DNA of 64,000 nucleotides from Paraburkholderia tuberum STM678 (lineage in GTDB: Bacteria > Pseudomonadota > Gammaproteobacteria > Burkholderiales > Burkholderiaceae): NCBI RefSeq assembly GCF_902833905.1, contig NZ_CADFGP010000003.1:124001-188000 (forward strand). The letters run 5' to 3'. Positions 29,603 through 38,553 of the stretch are shown here, piece by piece (the stretch's first letter is position 1; the number at the start of each line of letters is the position of its first letter). A model generated the notes under the pieces. The model worked only from the letters and a program-made list of their open reading frames with translations, was not told the DNA's origin and did not search any database. The translations under genes and the position numbers were made by a program.

Positions 29603-30409
29603 ATGACCGACACCACTGGCTCCGCGCCGCCCTTTCCCGGCTTCCCCGGTTTTCCGCCCGCTGAAATGCTCGATCGCATGTGGAGCATGATTCGGCTGTC
29701 GCCGTTCGGCGCCGCCATGACGGGCGCGCAGCCGGGTGGGGGCACGAGTCCGTCGCTGTCGATGATGTCCGACATGATGGCGCCGCTCACGAGCGTCGAG
29801 GAGCTCGACAAGCGCATCACCGACATGCGCGCGGTCGAGCAATGGCTGAAGCTGAATCTGAGCATGCTGCAGTCGGCGATCCAGGCGCTCGAAGTGCAAC
29901 GTGCGACGCTCGCGACGCTGCGCGCGTTCGGCGCGTTCGCGCAATCGTCGATGTCGCACGCGGCGGCTGCTGCGTCGGGTGCCGCCGCGAGTGACGCGCC
30001 GAACACCGCCCCGAGCCCCGCCCGTGCGCCGAGTTGGACGAAGCCGGCCGCGCCCACGCCCGAAAGCGCCACGCAGGCCGACAGCGACGAAGAGGAGGCG
30101 CCCGCGGCGCCCGGCTTCGATGCGTCCGCGTGGTGGAATCTGCTGCAATCGCAGTTCAACCAGATCGCGCAGTTCGCGATGACGCAGCCGTCCGTGGCGG
30201 TCGCCGCGGCGGGCGGGGGCACGCAGGGCAAGCCGGAACCGTCGAAGGCCGCGGATGCGTCGGGCGCCGATGCGTCGGGCGCCGATGCGTCGGGCGCCGC
30301 CGCCCAAAACGCGAAGCCCGCCGTCAAACGGCCGGCGGCGAAGCGCGCCGCGCCGTCGGCCAAACGCGCGGCCGGAACGAGCGCGGCAACGCCGAAAAAG
30401 TCGACGTGA
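29603..30409 (+). CDS. phaM: Polyhydroxyalkanoate granule regulatory protein PhaM
   Basis: A 268-residue protein resembling PhaM of Cupriavidus, which activates PHA synthase and tethers granules to the nucleoid. The N-terminal domain (FPPAEMLDRMWSMIRL, LTSVEELDKRITDMRAVEQW, a helix to ALEVQRATLATLRAFG) is characteristic. A variable acidic linker follows, then a C-terminal WWNLLQSQFNQIAQFAM helix and a Lys/Ala/Pro tail (PAVKRPAAKRAAPSAKRAA) of histone H1-like DNA-binding type. An in-frame 15-base unit is repeated three times at 30254-30298, encoding ADASG repeats. Monocistronic as far as seen. Confidence 0.88.
   Translation: MTDTTGSAPPFPGFPGFPPAEMLDRMWSMIRLSPFGAAMTGAQPGGGTSPSLSMMSDMMAPLTSVEELDKRITDMRAVEQWLKLNLSMLQSAIQALEVQRATLATLRAFGAFAQSSMSHAAAAASGAAASDAPNTAPSPARAPSWTKPAAPTPESATQADSDEEEAPAAPGFDASAWWNLLQSQFNQIAQFAMTQPSVAVAAAGGGTQGKPEPSKAADASGADASGADASGAAAQNAKPAVKRPAAKRAAPSAKRAAGTSAATPKKST
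30254..30298 (+). repeat. Three tandem 15-base repeats within phaM
   Basis: Three exact copies of GATGCGTCGGGCGCC encode Asp-Ala-Ser-Gly-Ala units in the linker before the basic tail. The in-frame unit length would allow copy-number change without loss of the tail. Confidence 0.9.
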
Positions 30410-30947
30410 GCCGGACGGCGCGCCGGGAATCAGTGGCCGATGATGACGGCGACTGATCGGCTGCGTTTTTCCCTATTCCAGCGCCGGCGGTTTCCGCCCG
30501 CGCGAATCGCCGACTTTATTGAGAGAAGTCAATACCACCGTGCGCTCGCGCCGCTTCTGTCACGGGTTTCGTGGGAGGCGCGTGCTATCATTGTGTAAGC
30601 TTGATCTGGCTTTGGGGTGTGCGCCGAAAACAACCAATCCCGCCGCCCTCGCGTCATTCGCCGCCGGCGCTACCGGTGCAGGGCGGGACGGTGCGGTTGT
30701 CGACCCAGACTGGCTCGACCTCAGGCAAAGGGTATCCCTCCCGCACGGTTGGCCACGGCGCCTGATTCACGCTTCAGGCGCCAATACAAAAGCCCGGACT
30801 TCTTTGCTGCCCGATGCTTCTGGGCGGCTGATTAACGCGTAAAATTGAATGCTTGGCCGATAAACGGCGCGTCCGTTCGTCGTAGATAAAACGGCTACAC
30901 GTAGCAGCAACAGACACACACAGTATGTGCAGAACAGGGGTGGGACT
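30410..30947. other. Long intergenic leader region upstream of the ferritin-like gene
   Basis: This 538-base gap has no credible gene. An extended -10 (TGCTATCAT, 30583-30591) suggests transcription from about 30598, giving a leader near 350 bases. The leader holds a perfect GGCGCCTGA/TCAGGCGCC hairpin (30757-30782) and a second GC stem around 30813-30830. No known riboswitch class is recognised. Confidence 0.5.
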
Positions 30948-31826
30948 ATGAACACCATGCTTTATCCGGAACTTTACAAATCGCTCGAATCCGTTCGATG
31001 GGACATGGAGAAGGACATTCCCTGGGACAAATTCGATGCATCGCTGTTGACCGACGAGCAGGCGGCGACGATCAAGATGAACGCGATCACGGAATGGTCG
31101 GCGTTGCCCGCCACGGAAATGTTTCTGCGTGACAACCATCACGACAGCGATTTCTCCGCATTCATGAGCGTGTGGTTCTTCGAGGAGCAGAAGCACTCGC
31201 TGGTGCTGATGGAATACCTGCGCCGCTTCAAGCCGGAACTGGTCCCGACCGAAGAGGAACTCCACGCAGTGCGTTTCGAGTTCGATCCCGCACCGCCGCT
31301 CGAAACGCTGATGTTGCACTTCTGCGGCGAAATCCGCCTGAATCACTGGTATCGCCGCGCCGCCGAATGGCATACCGAGCCGGTCATCAAGCACATCTAC
31401 GAAACTATCTCGCGCGACGAAGCGCGCCACGGCGGCGCGTATCTGCGCTATATGAAGAAGGCGATGGCGCAAACCGGCGACATCGCGCGTGCCGCGTTCG
31501 CGAAGATCGGCGTGCTGATGGCGTCGGCGCGTCGCACCGAAAAGCCGCTGCACCCCACCAACCTGCACGTGAACCAGGCGCTGTTCCCGCGCGACACGAT
31601 CCAGTCGCGTCTGCCGGATCCGGAATGGCTCGAGCGCTGGCTCGACGAGCAGATCCGTTTCGACGACGGCTGGGAAAAGAAGGTCATCGAACGCATTCTG
31701 CACAACCTGTCGCTGCTGTTCGAACGCACGTTCAACACCGCGCAGGAACTGAACCGTTATCGCAAGGAAGTGGTCGCGCGTCTGCAAGCCGCTGAACAAA
31801 ACCCGGTGCAGCAGCAGCCGGCGTAA
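30948..31826 (+). CDS. Ferritin-like di-iron domain protein
   Basis: A 292-residue protein (start ATG 30948, GGGGTG ribosome site) with two E(D)xxH-type metal motifs in long helices: FFEEQKHSL near residue 82 and SRDEARHGGAYLRY near 158. Upstream Glu residues sit in ITEWSALPATEMFLRD. This is the helical bundle of ferritin-like oxidases and acyl-ACP desaturase relatives, with two iron atoms. The N-terminal PELYKSLESVRWDMEKDIPW is typical of the Burkholderia copies. A desaturase, hydroxylase or oxidase role is inference. It is monocistronic with a strong terminator after it and a long leader before it. Confidence 0.83.
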   Translation: MNTMLYPELYKSLESVRWDMEKDIPWDKFDASLLTDEQAATIKMNAITEWSALPATEMFLRDNHHDSDFSAFMSVWFFEEQKHSLVLMEYLRRFKPELVPTEEELHAVRFEFDPAPPLETLMLHFCGEIRLNHWYRRAAEWHTEPVIKHIYETISRDEARHGGAYLRYMKKAMAQTGDIARAAFAKIGVLMASARRTEKPLHPTNLHVNQALFPRDTIQSRLPDPEWLERWLDEQIRFDDGWEKKVIERILHNLSLLFERTFNTAQELNRYRKEVVARLQAAEQNPVQQQPA

Positions 31827-31859
31827 CGACTCAGGCGGTTTCAGCACCGTATCAAACGG

Positions 31860-31893
31860 CGGTCCGGCAAGCGTGAGCTTGCCGGACCGTTTT
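31860..31893 (+). terminator. Rho-independent terminator of the ferritin-like gene
   Basis: A 13-bp perfect stem (31860-31872 with 31877-31889), GTGA loop, then TTTT. It starts 34 bases past the stop codon. Confidence 0.9.
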
Positions 31894-31987
31894 GCTTCGG
31901 GCCGTCCAGCGTGTATCGTGACGGCACCTGGCATTCCTGTTCCCGTCACGCCCCAACTCCCTAATTCCCCAACTCTGTGACCGTGCG

Positions 31988-32470
31988 ATGACCGCCATCT
32001 TTGAACGCAAGATTCTGACGCGCGATGCCCTGGTGAAGCTTCGTCCTTCGCTGCGCGCGCCCGTCGTGTTTACGAACGGCGTGTTCGATATCCTGCATCG
32101 TGGTCACGTGACCTATCTGGCCGACGCAAAGGCGCTGGGCGCGTGCCTGATCGTTGGTGTCAATAGCGACGCGTCGGTGCGGATGCTCGGCAAAGGCGAC
32201 GACCGGCCGATCAACAACGAGGCCGACCGCATGGCCTTGCTAGCGGCGCTGGAAAGCGTCGATTACGTGGTGGGCTTCGGCGAGAAGACGCCGGTCGAGC
32301 TGATTTCCGCGCTGCGCCCGGACGTGCTCGTGAAGGGCGGCGACTACGACATGGACGCGCTGCCCGAATCGGTGCTCGTGCGCGGTTGGGGCGGCAAGGC
32401 GCTCGCGATTGCGTTCGAGCACGATCGCTCGACGAGCGCGCTGTTGAAGAAGGTGCGGACGCAGGGTTGA
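31988..32470 (+). CDS. rfaE2: D-glycero-beta-D-manno-heptose 1-phosphate adenylyltransferase
   Basis: A 160-residue nucleotidyltransferase equal to the C-terminal domain of E. coli HldE. It makes ADP-heptose for the lipopolysaccharide inner core. Diagnostic: VFTNGVFDILHRGHVTYL with the HxGH motif at 37-40, DDRPINNEADRM, and the ending STSALLKKVRTQG. In Burkholderiales the kinase half is a separate gene, so the short length is normal. It follows the ferritin-like gene but beyond a terminator. Confidence 0.95.
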   Translation: MTAIFERKILTRDALVKLRPSLRAPVVFTNGVFDILHRGHVTYLADAKALGACLIVGVNSDASVRMLGKGDDRPINNEADRMALLAALESVDYVVGFGEKTPVELISALRPDVLVKGGDYDMDALPESVLVRGWGGKALAIAFEHDRSTSALLKKVRTQG

Positions 32471-32537
32471 TGCCGCCCATTACCGCAAAACGCGCGGCGC
32501 ACTGCTGAACTTCTAACCGATCGCGTCGCTCACCTGA

Positions 32538-32777
32538 TTACTGCGGCAACTCCGATGTCGAAATCGGCGCCTGCGGCGCGGGTCCGCCGACCACCGCCTG
32601 GTCGGCCGCGTCGGCGGCGCTGACCGGCCGCACCTTCAGCCAGTCCGGATGAATCTGGCGATTCAGATGATTCGGCTCGCGTCCGCTGGCGGTGGGTGTG
32701 GGGCCGAAGGCGCCAAGCAGCGCGACGAAAGCCAGCACGTTGACAACAATCAGAATGGCGATCGGCCAGCGAAGCAT
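32538..32777 (-). CDS. Small membrane-anchored protein downstream of coaX
   Basis: A 79-residue protein. One N-terminal transmembrane segment (WPIAILIVVNVLAFVALLGAF) is followed by a short periplasmic tail rich in Pro, Ala and Gln. The ATG at 32777 begins MLRWPIAILI; the longer frame is not supported. In related genomes a SPOR-type membrane protein follows coaX; here no SPOR domain is visible, so it may be a shortened relative. It lies about 160 bases after coaX. No function assigned. Confidence 0.6.
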   Translation of the reverse strand: MLRWPIAILIVVNVLAFVALLGAFGPTPTASGREPNHLNRQIHPDWLKVRPVSAADAADQAVVGGPAPQAPISTSELPQ

Positions 32778-32936
32778 TGTGGGTGTTTCCAATTCAGAAA
32801 GAAGTTGAGCCTGGGGCGTGCGGGAGAAACTCGGGTTCGGAAAATGGGCGGCGAATTGCGCGCAACTCAGGCGCACGTTCTACACGTACATCACGCGCGA
32901 CCCGGTCGTGAATCGAACGTTAGCCACGGCAGGCAA

Positions 32937-33776
32937 TCAGCCGCTTTGCCGCGCCGTATCCTCGGCTGCGATCAGCGCAAGCCCTGACAGCACCAGCGAA
33001 TCGTGGCGAGTATGCGGCACTTTCAGGGCGCTCGCCACTTCGTCGGCGGCGCCGCCGCCGACTACGAGACGCACCGGCACCTGCCACTCATCCTGCAGGT
33101 CCCGCCACATCCGCTCGATCAATCCGGCCTGCGCCAGCGTGCAGCCCGCCGACAGCGAGCGCGGCGTATCCGTTGCGAAGAACGGCCCGCGACGGACCGC
33201 GCCGGTGGTATCGGCGGCGTCGAGCAGGCCGCGCGCGTGCGCGGCGTCGAGCATCGGCAGTTGCGCGGTGTGCTCACCGAGCGAGCGCATCATCAGCGTC
33301 CAGCCCGGCGCAATCAATCCGCCGATAAACGCGCCATCGGCGCGCAAGGCCTCGAGCGTCGTCGCGGTGCCGAAGGTCGCGAGCAGCAGATGCTCGCCGG
33401 GAAAGGTCGCGTGCGCGCCGATCATGCCGGCCCAGCGGTCGCTGCCGAGCGAGTCCGGTGTCGTGTAGCAATTGGTCACGCCGCATCGACGAGCACTTGC
33501 GCGGATCGTCGCGAGCGGCAGTCGCGGCCAGTGCGCGTCGACGAGCGCCGCGATGTGCGTCGCGACCTCCGCGCCCGCGACGTTGGAGAGCCACGCGCCG
33601 CATGGCGCCGGCCAGTCAGTCCAGGCGGGTTGCGCACCCGACCGCGCGCGTGGCCAGGCAAGGTCGTCATGCGCGAGCGCGCCGCTCGCCAACTGCGTCC
33701 CATCGGGCTGCACCAGCGCCCACTTGATCCGGCTATTGCCCGCGTCGATCAGCAGATATGGCGCGCGCTGACTCAT
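32937..33776 (-). CDS. coaX: Type III pantothenate kinase
   Basis: A 279-residue CoaX that phosphorylates pantothenate, the first CoA step. The ASKHA fold is seen in [14 protein letters not shown] (phosphate-1), [12 protein letters not shown] and [12 protein letters not shown] (the family-specific GTATT), [15 protein letters not shown], and the final GGGAADEV. Its start codon overlaps the birA stop in ATGA, so the two are translationally coupled. Length fits the family. Confidence 0.95.
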   Translation of the reverse strand: MSQRAPYLLIDAGNSRIKWALVQPDGTQLASGALAHDDLAWPRARSGAQPAWTDWPAPCGAWLSNVAGAEVATHIAALVDAHWPRLPLATIRASARRCGVTNCYTTPDSLGSDRWAGMIGAHATFPGEHLLLATFGTATTLEALRADGAFIGGLIAPGWTLMMRSLGEHTAQLPMLDAAHARGLLDAADTTGAVRRGPFFATDTPRSLSAGCTLAQAGLIERMWRDLQDEWQVPVRLVVGGGAADEVASALKVPHTRHDSLVLSGLALIAAEDTARQSG

Positions 33777-34711
33777 GCGACACCGTGGGCGAGGCGCAGC
33801 GACACGTCGCCGGTCGCGATGCTCTGGCGGCCCTCAGCCGTATCGAGCAGCAACTGGCCACGCTCGTCAACGCCCGCCGCCACGCCGCGCGCGAGCTCCT
33901 GGCCTTGTTCGAGCAGCACGACGTCGCGGCCCGCGTAAGCATGCACCGCGTTCCAGCGCGGCTGGAACGGCGCGAAGCCTTCGGCGCCGAAGCGCTGCAG
34001 CATCGGTTCGAGCGCGTTCAATTCGGCTGCCAGCGTATCGGTCAGATTCGCGTTCGGCAGCGCCCGTTGCAACGCGGTCGGCACGGTGCCGAGCGCCTGC
34101 GGCGGTACCTCGGCGTTCAGCGCGCCCACCTTCGCCGCGAGTTCGTCGGCGCCTTTCACGTTGGTGCCGATGCCGATCACGACCGCGCTCGCGTCGTCGG
34201 TGCTCCACGCGGTTTCGATCAGGATGCCGGCGAGCTTGTCGCCTTCGAGCAGCACGTCGTTCGGCCACTTCAGCGCGATCTGTCCGGGACCCGCGACCGG
34301 CAGCGAGCGCAGCCCGTCGACGAGCGCGACGCCCACCGCGAGACTCAAGCCCCCGAGCCCTTCGAGCGGTCGCGGCAAGACGCACGCGACCGAAAACAGC
34401 AGCGCGTTGCCGGGCTCCGCGTACCACGGCCGCCCACGGCGGCCGCGCCCGGCGGTCTGCAGATACGCGACGCGCACGATCGGCCGCGGCAGCGCGTTCG
34501 CGCGGCGCGGCAGGGCTTTCACGTGGGTCATCAAGTCGGCGTTGGTCGAGCCGGTTTCTTCGACGATTTCGATCGGCCAGTCATGCGCATGTGCGCCGAA
34601 CAGCTTGACCGCGCGTTCGCGATCGATGCGCCAGTCGGTCGAAGCCGACGACGAGGCTGGTGCCGCGCTTGTCGCTGCGGACGGGGAGGCGGGAGTCTTG
34701 GAGGCATTCAT
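33773..34711 (-). CDS. birA: Biotin--[acetyl-CoA-carboxylase] ligase
   Basis: A 312-residue biotin protein ligase that adenylates biotin and attaches it to the carboxylase carrier protein. [10 protein letters not shown], the biotinyl-AMP loop [10 protein letters not shown] (residues 87-96), [19 protein letters not shown] and the C-terminal SH3-like domain ([16 protein letters not shown]) are clear. The N-terminal 25 residues are Ala/Ser-rich and there is no helix-turn-helix, so unlike E. coli BirA it is not a repressor. The start chosen is ATG 34711; the frame continues upstream but opens into the divergent mla promoter. coaX follows with a 4-base overlap. Confidence 0.94.
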   Translation of the reverse strand: MNASKTPASPSAATSAAPASSSASTDWRIDRERAVKLFGAHAHDWPIEIVEETGSTNADLMTHVKALPRRANALPRPIVRVAYLQTAGRGRRGRPWYAEPGNALLFSVACVLPRPLEGLGGLSLAVGVALVDGLRSLPVAGPGQIALKWPNDVLLEGDKLAGILIETAWSTDDASAVVIGIGTNVKGADELAAKVGALNAEVPPQALGTVPTALQRALPNANLTDTLAAELNALEPMLQRFGAEGFAPFQPRWNAVHAYAGRDVVLLEQGQELARGVAAGVDERGQLLLDTAEGRQSIATGDVSLRLAHGVA

Positions 34712-34820
34712 GTCCCATATTGTAGCCACAGCGAACCCGCCCGGGACTCGAATGCGCAGCGGTGAACGCGACGCCGATCGATGTGCATCAGTGCGGACCG
34801 GCGGCCGAGCCTTCGTTACA

Positions 34821-35990
34821 ATGGCCGCTAATCCGATAACCAGATTCACGCGATCCTTGAACAATGACACTCCGCCCGGCCTTGAAGTCGCGGCCGGCAG
34901 CCAAGGCAAGATCGTCCGTCTCTCGGGCCAGTGGACGGCGCTCGCGCTCGCGCGCGATCGCGACACCGGGCACGTGATTCCGGAACTGCGTTCGCTGACC
35001 GGCGCGCAGGGCATCGGCGAGTGGGACCTGTCGCGCGTCGACAGGATGGACCACGTCGGCGGCCAGGCGCTGTGGCGCGTGTGGGGCCGCAAGATGCCGC
35101 CGGGCACCGCGCTCACGGACACGCAGCGCGACATCTTCGAGCGCATCGCGCTGCTCGACACGGTGCGCGAGAGCGCCGAGCCGGTCACGCGCCTCGATCC
35201 CTTTACGCGTCTCGGCCTCGGGCTCTTCTCGTTCGTCGAGCACATGCAGGGCGGCGTCGCGATGCTCGGGCGCTTCGTGCTCGATCTGCTCGCGATCGTG
35301 CGCAAGCCGAAACTCACGCCGTGGACCGAAATCTCCGCGAACATTTACAACGCCGGCGCTCGCGCGCTGCCGATCACCGCGCTGGTCGCGTTCCTGATCG
35401 GCATCGTGTTGAGCTATCTGTCGGCACAGCAATTGCGCATGTTTGGCGCGAACCAGTTCATCGTCAATATTCTCGGCCTCGCGGTGATTCGCGAACTCGG
35501 CCCGGTGCTGTCGGCGATTCTGGTGGCGGGCCGCTCGGGCTCGGCGATCACCGCGCAGATCGGCGTGATGCGCGTGACCGAGGAGCTCGACGCGATGCGC
35601 GTAATGGGCATCCCGCACGGCCTGCGGCTGATCCTGCCGCGCGTGATCGCACTGGCCGTCGCGATGCCGCTGCTCGTGATGTGGACCAACGTGATCTCGT
35701 TGACGGGCGGCGCGCTCGCCGCGAAGCTCGTGCTCGGCATCGACATGAGCTTCTTCGCGCGCCAGCTGCCGAACGTCGTGCCGATCGCGAACCTGTGGAT
35801 CGGGCTTGGCAAGGGCGCGGTATTCGGCATGCTGATCGCGATCGCCGGCTGTCATTTCGGCTTCCGTATCAAAGCCAATTCGCAGAGTCTCGGCGAAGGC
35901 ACGACGACCTCGGTGGTCACGTCGATCACCATCGTGATTCTCGCGGACGCGGTGTTCGCGATCCTCTTTCAAAACGTGGGGCTAGGATGA
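34821..35990 (+). CDS. mlaE: MlaE-type ABC permease with N-terminal STAS-like domain
   Basis: A 389-residue inner-membrane permease of a Mla-type phospholipid transporter. Residues about 30-100 (IVRLSGQWTALALARD, WDLSRVDRMDHVGGQALW) look like a STAS/MlaB domain. The membrane part follows (ALPITALVAFLIGIVLSYLS, VIRELGPVLSAILVAGRSGS, EELDAMRVMGIPHGLRLILP). A TACAAT overlaps the ATG, so a start at TTG 34857 cannot be excluded. The stop overlaps the ATPase start (ATGA). No separate MlaB gene is present, which agrees with the fusion. Confidence 0.9.
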   Translation: MAANPITRFTRSLNNDTPPGLEVAAGSQGKIVRLSGQWTALALARDRDTGHVIPELRSLTGAQGIGEWDLSRVDRMDHVGGQALWRVWGRKMPPGTALTDTQRDIFERIALLDTVRESAEPVTRLDPFTRLGLGLFSFVEHMQGGVAMLGRFVLDLLAIVRKPKLTPWTEISANIYNAGARALPITALVAFLIGIVLSYLSAQQLRMFGANQFIVNILGLAVIRELGPVLSAILVAGRSGSAITAQIGVMRVTEELDAMRVMGIPHGLRLILPRVIALAVAMPLLVMWTNVISLTGGALAAKLVLGIDMSFFARQLPNVVPIANLWIGLGKGAVFGMLIAIAGCHFGFRIKANSQSLGEGTTTSVVTSITIVILADAVFAILFQNVGLG

Positions 35991-36865
35991 TCGCGCCACT
36001 CACCGAAGCCGTACGCGGCCAACCCGTACCGTCGATCGCCGAGCCGGTGATCGAGGTGATCGACATCACCAAGCGCTACGGCCGCAACATCGTGCATCAG
36101 CATCTGAGCCTCGAGGTGCGGCGCGGCGAGATCGTGTCGATCGTCGGCGGCTCGGGTTCGGGCAAGACCACGCTGGTGCGGCAGATTCTCGGCCTCGAGC
36201 GCCCGTCGAGGGGCACGATCAAGCTGTTCGGCGAAGACCTCGCAACGATCTCGCCCGACACCGCGCTGCTGATGCGCAGCCGCTCGGGCATGCTGTTCCA
36301 GCGCGGCGCGCTGTTCTCGTCGCTGTCGGTGTTCGACAACGTCGCGCAACCGGTGCGCGAACTCGGCAAGGTGCCCGAAGACCTGCTGCGCGACATCGTG
36401 ATGCTGAAGCTCGAAATGGTCGGGCTGCCGTGCAAGCACGCGTCGAAGATGCCATCGGCGCTGTCGGGCGGCATGATCAAGCGGGTTGGCATCGCGCGCG
36501 CGATCGCGCTCGAACCCGAACTGCTGTTCCTCGACGAACCGACCGCCGGCCTCGACCCGGAGGCGTCCGACGAATTCGTCGAGCTGATCTCAGGGCTGCA
36601 TCGCGCGCTCGGTCTGACGGTCGTGATGATCACGCACGATCTCGATACGATGGTCGCACTGTCGACACGCGTGGCCGTGCTGGCCGATCGCAAAGTGCTC
36701 GTCAACGCGCCGGTCGAGGAGGCCGCGGGCGTCGACCATCCGTTCATCCACGAATATTTCCTCGGCCTGCGCGGGCGCCGCGCGCTGCAGGCGCTGCCGC
36801 CGGAGCGCCGCGCGAAGCTGCCGCAGGCGGCGCTCGAGCCGGCGTCGTCCGAGTTGCCGCTGTGA
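35987..36865 (+). CDS. mlaF: MlaF-type ABC ATPase
   Basis: A 292-residue ATPase driving the MlaE permease. Walker A is GGSGSGKTT, the Q-loop LFQRGALFSSLSVFDNV is typical of Mla/Tgd ATPases, the signature is LSGGMIKR, Walker B is LLFLDEPTAGLDPE, and the H-loop His lies in ITHDLDT. The C-terminal tail (HEYFLGLRGRRALQALPPE) is of MlaF type. It overlaps mlaE by four bases and precedes mlaD by 31. Confidence 0.95.
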   Translation: MIAPLTEAVRGQPVPSIAEPVIEVIDITKRYGRNIVHQHLSLEVRRGEIVSIVGGSGSGKTTLVRQILGLERPSRGTIKLFGEDLATISPDTALLMRSRSGMLFQRGALFSSLSVFDNVAQPVRELGKVPEDLLRDIVMLKLEMVGLPCKHASKMPSALSGGMIKRVGIARAIALEPELLFLDEPTAGLDPEASDEFVELISGLHRALGLTVVMITHDLDTMVALSTRVAVLADRKVLVNAPVEEAAGVDHPFIHEYFLGLRGRRALQALPPERRAKLPQAALEPASSELPL

Positions 36866-36896
36866 GGCGGGCCGCCATGAACCAGGGAAACTGACA

Positions 36897-37865
36897 ATGG
36901 AAAACAAAGCGCATGCGTTCTGGGCCGGGCTCTTCACGGTCGTGCTGACGGCGGCGATCGCGCTGGCGGCGTATCTGTTCAACGTCGACCGCACCGTGCG
37001 GGTGCCGTACGACCTGATCGCGCGCACCAGCGTGAACGGCCTCTTTGCGGACGCGGCGGTGCGCTTTCGCGGGCTCGACGTCGGCCGTGTGCAGTCGATC
37101 AAGTTCGATCCGAAACATCCGGGGGAGATCCTGATCCGCATCATGGTCGACGAGCACGCGCCGATCACGCATTCGACGTTCGGCAGCCTCGGCTTGCAGG
37201 GCGTGACCGGCCTCGCGTTCATCCAGCTCGACGATACCGGGCGCGATCTGACGCCGCTGCCGTCGTCAGCCCAAAAGGTCGCACAATTGCCGATGCGCCC
37301 GGGTCTGTTCGACCAGTTGCAGCGACGCGGCGACGTGCTGCTGCGCAAGCTCGAAAAAGTCACCGACAACGTGAACAACATGCTCTCGCCGGAAATGGTC
37401 GCGCAGCTGCACGACACCGCGGCGAGCATCGCGCAGGCGGCCTCGGGCGTCGCGACGCTGACTCGTGAGATGGCGCCCGTCGCCAGCAAGCTGCCCGGCA
37501 CGGTCGACCAACTGAACCACACGCTCGCGTCGACCAACCAGATGATCACGAACCTGAACCGTCCGGACGGGCCCCTCGAGCGCAATCTGGACAAGGTCGG
37601 CACGGCCGCGCAGCAGGCGGGCGATGCGCTCACGCAGATGAACATGTCGCTGCAGGACCTGTCCGCGCGGGTCGGCTACGAGACGCTGCCGCGCGTCAAT
37701 TCGCTGACCGAGGACGTGCGCGCGGCGGCGCAATCGATCGACCGCGCCGCCGACACCTTCAACACCAATCCGCGCAGCGTGCTGTTCGGCGCGCCGCGCC
37801 CGGCGCCGGGTCCGGGCGAGGCCGGCTTCGCGTGGCCCGCCGCTACCGCGCCCGCAGCTCACTGA
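36897..37865 (+). CDS. mlaD: MlaD/MCE-domain substrate-binding protein
   Basis: A 322-residue membrane-anchored MCE protein, the periplasmic lipid shuttle of the transporter. One N-terminal helix (AFWAGLFTVVLTAAIALAAYLF) is followed by a single MCE domain (SVNGLFADAAVRFRGLDVGRV, STFGSLGLQGVTGLAFIQL). A long helical tail then runs from about residue 140 (LFDQLQRRGDVLLRKLEKVT...). It is longer than E. coli MlaD (about 180), as in PqiB/YebT-like or plant TGD2 versions, and the helix may bridge toward the outer membrane. Follows mlaF. Confidence 0.92.
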   Translation: MENKAHAFWAGLFTVVLTAAIALAAYLFNVDRTVRVPYDLIARTSVNGLFADAAVRFRGLDVGRVQSIKFDPKHPGEILIRIMVDEHAPITHSTFGSLGLQGVTGLAFIQLDDTGRDLTPLPSSAQKVAQLPMRPGLFDQLQRRGDVLLRKLEKVTDNVNNMLSPEMVAQLHDTAASIAQAASGVATLTREMAPVASKLPGTVDQLNHTLASTNQMITNLNRPDGPLERNLDKVGTAAQQAGDALTQMNMSLQDLSARVGYETLPRVNSLTEDVRAAAQSIDRAADTFNTNPRSVLFGAPRPAPGPGEAGFAWPAATAPAAH

Positions 37866-37895
37866 ATCCGCAGGCTAGAACAGAGGAAGATGCCC

Positions 37896-38522
37896 ATGTC
37901 ACGCTCGATTCACCGACTGTTGTCCGCGCGCGCCGCGCTCGCGGCGCTGCTTGCGTTCGGCGTGCTGGCGGCGGGCTGCGCGGGCACGTCCGCAGTGGTG
38001 TCGGACATCCGCTACGACTTCGGACCACCGCCGCAGGCCGTCGCGGCGAGCCGGCTGCCGGCCGTCAAGGTGCTGGAGGTCAGCGCGCCGTCCGTGCTCG
38101 AATCCGACCGGATGACTTATCGGCTGAGCTACGCCGACGCGCAGCAGACGGCCGCCTACGCCAACAGCCACTGGACGATGATGCCGTCGCAACTGCTGAC
38201 GCAGCGCCTGCGCAACGCGCTGAGCGAGCGCGGCACCGTGCTGACGGGCGCGGACGGCGTGACCGCGCCGGTGCTGCGGGTCGATCTGACCGAGTTCGAG
38301 CAGGTGTTCGACAGCCAGACGGACAGCCACGGCGCGATCACCGCGCGCGCGACGCTGATGCAGGGCGGCAAGGTGATCGGCCAGCAGACCTTCGTCGCGC
38401 ACGCGCCCGCGCATTCGGCGGATGCGGCCGGCGGCGCGCGGGCGCTCGCCGCGGCCAGCGACGACCTCGTCGCGCAGATCACCACGTGGCTCGGCTCGCA
38501 GGCGCTGGTCGCCGCGCAATGA
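37896..38522 (+). CDS. PqiC-like ABC-transport auxiliary lipoprotein
   Basis: A 208-residue lipoprotein (DUF330/ABC auxiliary lipoprotein family). The second ATG (37896) is preferred because the AGAGGA site is eight bases away; the first is too close. The lipobox is VLAAGC. The body has YDFGPPPQAV, VLEVSAPSVLESDRMTYRL, HWTMMPSQLLTQRLRNAL and the C-terminal SDDLVAQITTWL helix, as in PqiC. It likely caps the MCE complex at the outer membrane. Here it replaces MlaC/MlaA, which are absent from this operon. Confidence 0.85.
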   Translation: MSRSIHRLLSARAALAALLAFGVLAAGCAGTSAVVSDIRYDFGPPPQAVAASRLPAVKVLEVSAPSVLESDRMTYRLSYADAQQTAAYANSHWTMMPSQLLTQRLRNALSERGTVLTGADGVTAPVLRVDLTEFEQVFDSQTDSHGAITARATLMQGGKVIGQQTFVAHAPAHSADAAGGARALAAASDDLVAQITTWLGSQALVAAQ

Positions 38523-38553
38523 CGGGCGGGCAGCGCACGCAACGGAGCGCTGC

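Noticed and set aside
27907..30363. 818-codon minus-strand frame
   Set aside because: Shadow of the enoyl-CoA hydratase and phaM genes; low-complexity Ala/Arg translation without domains.
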